A stretch of DNA of 43,698 bases. Origin: Actinomadura montaniterrae (GTDB lineage Bacteria > Actinomycetota > Actinomycetes > Streptosporangiales > Streptosporangiaceae). Where the stretch lies: positions 1 through 43,698 of the forward strand of contig NZ_WBMR01000069.1 in assembly GCF_008923365.1 (NCBI RefSeq). The letters run 5' to 3'. Made by a program: the position numbers and the translations under genes. The notes below the pieces were generated by a model. That model searched no databases, was not told the origin of the DNA, and saw only the letters and a program-made list of their open reading frames with translations. Each line of letters begins with the position of its first letter. Within the stretch, counting starts at the first letter, position 1. Below are positions 41,167 through 43,698 of the stretch, one piece after another.

Positions 41167-42057
41167 TCAGGCCACCGTCACGAGGCCGGGGGTCGCGAGG
41201 CGGTGGCGGAGGGTGGACTGGTCGCGGGCGCGGTCGGCCTCGGTGAAGCCCGTCCAGACCCGGTCGTCGTGGTCCACCGGACGCGCCGTCGGGACGAACG
41301 ACGCCGCCGCCAGCACCTGCGGCCGGTCGCGGCGCCCCGGCGCCCGTTCCGTCCCGACCCGCATGTACGTGCCCTCGCGGAGCATGACGATCGTCACGAA
41401 CCGGACCCGCGTGTACCGCTGCACCACCCGGAACCAGCGCGGGTTCGACGCCCAGTAGATGTTCTGCTCGGAGTCGACCGCGACGGCGAGCGGGCTCAGC
41501 GCGGCCCGCGCCAGATGCACCTGGCCCGGGCGGTCGCGGTCGGCCCAGGCCAGCGCGGCCCGTCCGACCAGCGCCTCCAGGGCGCCGGTGACGCAGGACG
41601 AGCCGCGCCGCCCGGCGAGCAACTGGAAGACCGCCTCGCTGTCCGTCCCGCCGGACGGGGCGGGCAGCGCGAACCGCGCCCGCAGCGCCGCGGCGTCGAC
41701 GTCGCCGTTGTGCGTCCCGACGATCCCGGCGGCCCCGGGGGCGCCGACCAGCATCGGGCTCGCGTTCGCCGGCTCCACCGGGGACCCCTGCGTCGCCCAG
41801 CGGGTGTGGCCCAGCGCGACCGGCGCCCGGTCCAGCTCGGCGAGCAGCTCGGCGCGCCAGACGGCGGAGAACCGGCCGCGGCCCTTCACCACCCGGCAGC
41901 CGTCGTGCCCGAGCCCCGGCCAGCCGCCGAGCAGCGCCACGCCCGCCGCGTCCGTGCCGCGCTCCTCCGCGAGCGCCCCCAGCGTCACGAACACGTCCGA
42001 CGCCCGTCCCGGATCATCGGCGAAGGGCGAGCGGACCACCCCGAACAAACCGCACAT
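41167..42057 (-). CDS. Class II glutamine amidotransferase-like protein
   Basis: 296 residues. The start is fixed by the N-terminal nucleophile: Met-Cys-Gly-Leu-Phe-Gly, with Cys2 exposed after Met removal. GHTRWATQG, the GTHNGDVDA segment and GTDSEAVFQLL complete the Ntn-type glutaminase domain. No synthetase domain is fused, so the ammonia acceptor is unknown. The C-terminal part is beta-rich. No Shine-Dalgarno is visible before the ATG. Confidence 0.9.
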   Translation of the reverse strand: MCGLFGVVRSPFADDPGRASDVFVTLGALAEERGTDAAGVALLGGWPGLGHDGCRVVKGRGRFSAVWRAELLAELDRAPVALGHTRWATQGSPVEPANASPMLVGAPGAAGIVGTHNGDVDAAALRARFALPAPSGGTDSEAVFQLLAGRRGSSCVTGALEALVGRAALAWADRDRPGQVHLARAALSPLAVAVDSEQNIYWASNPRWFRVVQRYTRVRFVTIVMLREGTYMRVGTERAPGRRDRPQVLAAASFVPTARPVDHDDRVWTGFTEADRARDQSTLRHRLATPGLVTVA

Positions 42058-42110
42058 GCCAGATGAGATGCAGATCATCGCCGTCCGGTTCGCGCCGTGC
42101 GCGGGGCCGC

Positions 42111-42117
42111 ATAAGCT
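42111..42117 (+). promoter_or_regulatory. -10 box for the 27-residue peptide gene
   Basis: ATAAGCT sits 6 nt before the GTG, so transcription would begin at or next to the start codon (leaderless). The -35 region is weak. Confidence 0.45.
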
Positions 42118-42123
42118 CAATGC

Positions 42124-42207
42124 GTGAACCGCGCGCCCCAATGGCTGCTCCCCACCGTGCTGACCGCGCTGATCCTGGCCGTGGTCGTCGGCGCGCTGCT
42201 GCGTTGA
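42124..42207 (+). CDS. 27-residue single-helix membrane peptide
   Basis: GTG-started frame of 27 codons encoding a short polar start (MNRAPQW), then one strongly hydrophobic helix (LLPTVLTALILAVVVGALL) and a terminal Arg. It diverges from the glutamine amidotransferase gene. No Shine-Dalgarno but a well-placed -10 box suggests leaderless expression. Function unknown; conservation in related genomes would decide whether it is real. Confidence 0.55.
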   Translation: MNRAPQWLLPTVLTALILAVVVGALLR

Positions 42208-42279
42208 CCGCCGGTGCGGGCCCGGTTCGCGGGGCGCGTCGTATGATCGACCGGGCGGGGGAACGGGGTTGATCGCGAG

Positions 42280-43317
42280 ATGTCAGTGGGTCCGTCCGCC
42301 CCGCGTGCCCTGCTCGGGGCCGCCGCCGCGGTGGCGCTCGGCGCCGCCGCGACCGCCTGCTGGGCCCCGCCCGCGGCGGCCGGCACCGCGGCCGGCGACA
42401 CCGCCGCCTTCACGATCCGGGACCCGCGGATCACCGAGTCCAGCGGCCTCGCGGCGAGCACGGCGCACCCCGGCATCGTCTACACCCACAACGACTCCGG
42501 CGGCGTCCCCAAGATCTACGCGCTGGGCCCGGACGGGAGGGTGCGGGCCGTGCTGACGCTCGGCGGCGCGTCCGCACGGGACTGGGAGGCGATGGCGCTC
42601 GGCAAGGACGAGCGGGGCCGTCCCGCGATCTACATGGGCGACATCGGCGACAACCTCGGCGGCGCCTGGCCGTACGTCACCGTCTACCGGATCCCCGAGC
42701 CGGCGCAGATGCGCAGCCAGACCATCCGCGCCACCGCGTTCAGGATCAAGTACGCGGACGGGCCGCGCAACGCCGAGACCCTCATGGTCAACCCGCGCAC
42801 GAACCGGCTGTACATCGCCAGCAAGCTGTTCGGCGGCGCGGTCTACGAGGCGCCGAAGCGGCTGCGGACGTCCGGCTACAACGTCATGCACAAGATCGGC
42901 AAGGCGCCCGCGATCGCGACGGACGGGGCGTTCGCCCCCGACGGCCGCACCTGCGTCATCCGCACCTACTTCGGCGCCCGCATGTACGCCGTGAAGCCGG
43001 ACGGGAGCCCCGGCAAGTCGCTCGGCTCGGTGTCGCTGCCGTTCCAGCCGCAGGGCGAGTCGATCACCTACACGCCCGACGGCAGGTACTTCCTCGCCGG
43101 GTCCGAAGGCGAGAACCAGCCCGTCTACAAGGTCCCCGTGCCGGGCGCGGCCGCGCCGTCCGCCTCGCCGCCGGCGTCCGCGAAGGCCGCGGAGAAGACC
43201 GGCAAGGACAACGCCGACCAGGGCCACCGCGACGCCGGCGGCGTCCGGACGGGCCTGTTCGTCGCCCTCGCGATCGCCGCCCTCGTCGGCTACGGCCTGT
43301 TCCGGAGGCGCGGATGA
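42280..43317 (+). CDS. Secreted protein with beta-propeller-like body and C-terminal anchor
   Basis: 345 residues. A signal peptide (about 1-34, Ala-rich) precedes a body with repeated strand patterns (GIVYTHNDSGGVPKIYALGP, AIYMGDIGDNLG, NRLYIASKLFGGAVY, PDGRYFLAGSEGENQPVYKV), which suggests a beta-propeller. A Pro/Ala/Lys spacer and a C-terminal membrane helix with an Arg-rich end (LFVALAIAALVGYGLF-RRRG) follow. No LPxTG motif is present, so the anchor is the helix itself. Function unknown. Confidence 0.85.
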   Translation: MSVGPSAPRALLGAAAAVALGAAATACWAPPAAAGTAAGDTAAFTIRDPRITESSGLAASTAHPGIVYTHNDSGGVPKIYALGPDGRVRAVLTLGGASARDWEAMALGKDERGRPAIYMGDIGDNLGGAWPYVTVYRIPEPAQMRSQTIRATAFRIKYADGPRNAETLMVNPRTNRLYIASKLFGGAVYEAPKRLRTSGYNVMHKIGKAPAIATDGAFAPDGRTCVIRTYFGARMYAVKPDGSPGKSLGSVSLPFQPQGESITYTPDGRYFLAGSEGENQPVYKVPVPGAAAPSASPPASAKAAEKTGKDNADQGHRDAGGVRTGLFVALAIAALVGYGLFRRRG

Positions 43318-43399
43318 CCCGTGTGGCCCCCGCGACGGGAGCGATCGGCCCGGACCTGACCGTCCGGACACGGTCTGCTCCGCGAACCCCCGAACGTCT

Positions 43400-43453
43400 G
43401 CGAACCCGGCGCCGCGCTTGCGAGAATCCGAACGCGAAGCGAGCCGAAGCGTC
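43400..43453 (+). repeat. Dispersed structured repeat, partial copy C
   Basis: About 54 bp matching the middle of copies A and B (TGCGAGAATCCG, then GCGAAGCGAGCC). The left stem arm is changed and no longer pairs. It lies about 190 bp before copy B in the same orientation. Confidence 0.6.
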
Positions 43454-43493
43454 CCCCACGTTCGCCCAGTTGCCCGCCGAAGGAGGGCGCCGC

Positions 43494-43698
43494 ATGCCCC
43501 AGGGTGACAACCCCTCCGCCGACTCCCCCCGCAAGCCCCCGGTGACCGGGACCATCGTCAGTGGTCCGAACCCCGGCCCGCGCGGACCCGAGCGTTGCGA
43601 TCGCGTGCGAAGCCGAGTTCGAGCTTGCGAGAACTCGATCGCGCAGCGAGCCCCTGGGCGAGCCGGAGCGATGCAGCGATCGCACGCAGTGCCCGTTG
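43494..43698 (+). CDS. Partial gene cut by the window edge, unknown product
   Basis: The frame is open to the end of the window (68 codons, 3' truncated). AGGAGG 7-8 nt before the ATG is the strongest Shine-Dalgarno in the region. The first 33 residues are Pro/Gly/Ser-rich (MPQGDNPSADSPRKPPV). From about residue 34 the frame runs into repeat copy B, giving Arg-rich sequence (RVRSRVRACENSIAQRAPGR). The same frame is also open back to an ATG at 43314 overlapping the upstream stop. Either the repeat ends a short gene or it is part of a longer one. Confidence 0.5.
   Translation, partial: MPQGDNPSADSPRKPPVTGTIVSGPNPGPRGPERCDRVRSRVRACENSIAQRAPGRAGAMQRSHAVPV
43592..43698 (+). repeat. Dispersed structured repeat, copy B
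   Basis: Inverted match to 27705-27812. The central stem is CGAGTTC (43614-43620) / GAACTCG (43631-43637) with a 10-nt loop. The match reaches the window end, so the element may extend beyond. Confidence 0.8.

Noticed and set aside
1..43698. CRISPR arrays, tRNA or rRNA genes, insertion sequences and prophage
   Set aside because: No regular spaced repeats, cloverleaf-like or ribosomal sequence, transposase or phage structural gene was recognised on either strand.

Overview
The window is high-GC DNA with GTG starts, near-zero intergenic spacing inside operons, long GC-driven antisense frames and leaderless-looking promoters. This points to an actinomycete. The deoC/paired aldehyde dehydrogenase cluster, IdeR, UdgX, a SpoIIE phosphatase, a kinase-WD40 protein and a LAL regulator fit a filamentous genus near Actinomadura or Streptomyces; the genus is an inference. 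No rRNA, tRNA, CRISPR array, insertion sequence or phage gene was seen.

Layout. (1) 1-4.3 kb, minus strand: an HU-less histone H1-like protein whose ribosome binding site lies in a hairpin, then a coupled deoxyribose operon (deoC, a full aldehyde dehydrogenase and a dehydrogenase lacking its catalytic half). (2) 4.3-8.6 kb, minus: a SigE-family sigma factor overlapping a membrane partner, a Ser/Thr kinase carrying a seven-bladed WD40 propeller, and a secreted chorismate mutase. (3) 8.6-13 kb: a luciferase-like monooxygenase fused to an SCP2 domain, a duplicated promoter/start region flanking a small membrane protein, and a membrane-anchored protein built from three tandem copies of the C-terminal barrel of translation factor IF-2. 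The last is the most unusual gene here. (4) 13-23.8 kb: acyl-CoA metabolism, with a class III CoA-transferase behind a KstR2-like operator, a large LAL regulator, a methyltransferase, a VLCAD-sized acyl-CoA dehydrogenase diverging from an IclR regulator, an enoyl-CoA hydratase and a thiolase. (5) 23.9-31.2 kb: a drug exporter fused to a MarR-like domain, two small membrane proteins around a possible IdeR box, a degenerate methyltransferase, a zinc alcohol dehydrogenase and a PAS-GAF-SpoIIE-ATPase phosphatase. (6) 31.4-36.5 kb: IdeR diverging from UdgX, an EntS-like exporter, pdxH, and a citrate synthase. (7) 36.5-43.7 kb: a membrane receptor joining a degenerate P-loop region to a periplasmic binding domain, serC, a class II glutamine amidotransferase, a 27-residue membrane peptide, a secreted C-terminally anchored protein and a gene cut by the window edge.

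Working together: regions 4 and 6 serve lipid and central carbon metabolism (acyl-CoA breakdown, citrate synthase) and PLP chemistry (pdxH makes the cofactor used by serC). IdeR lies beside an iron-sulfur DNA repair enzyme. A dispersed repeat of about 107 bp with compensatory stem changes occurs at 27.7 and 43.6 kb, with a partial copy at 43.4 kb.
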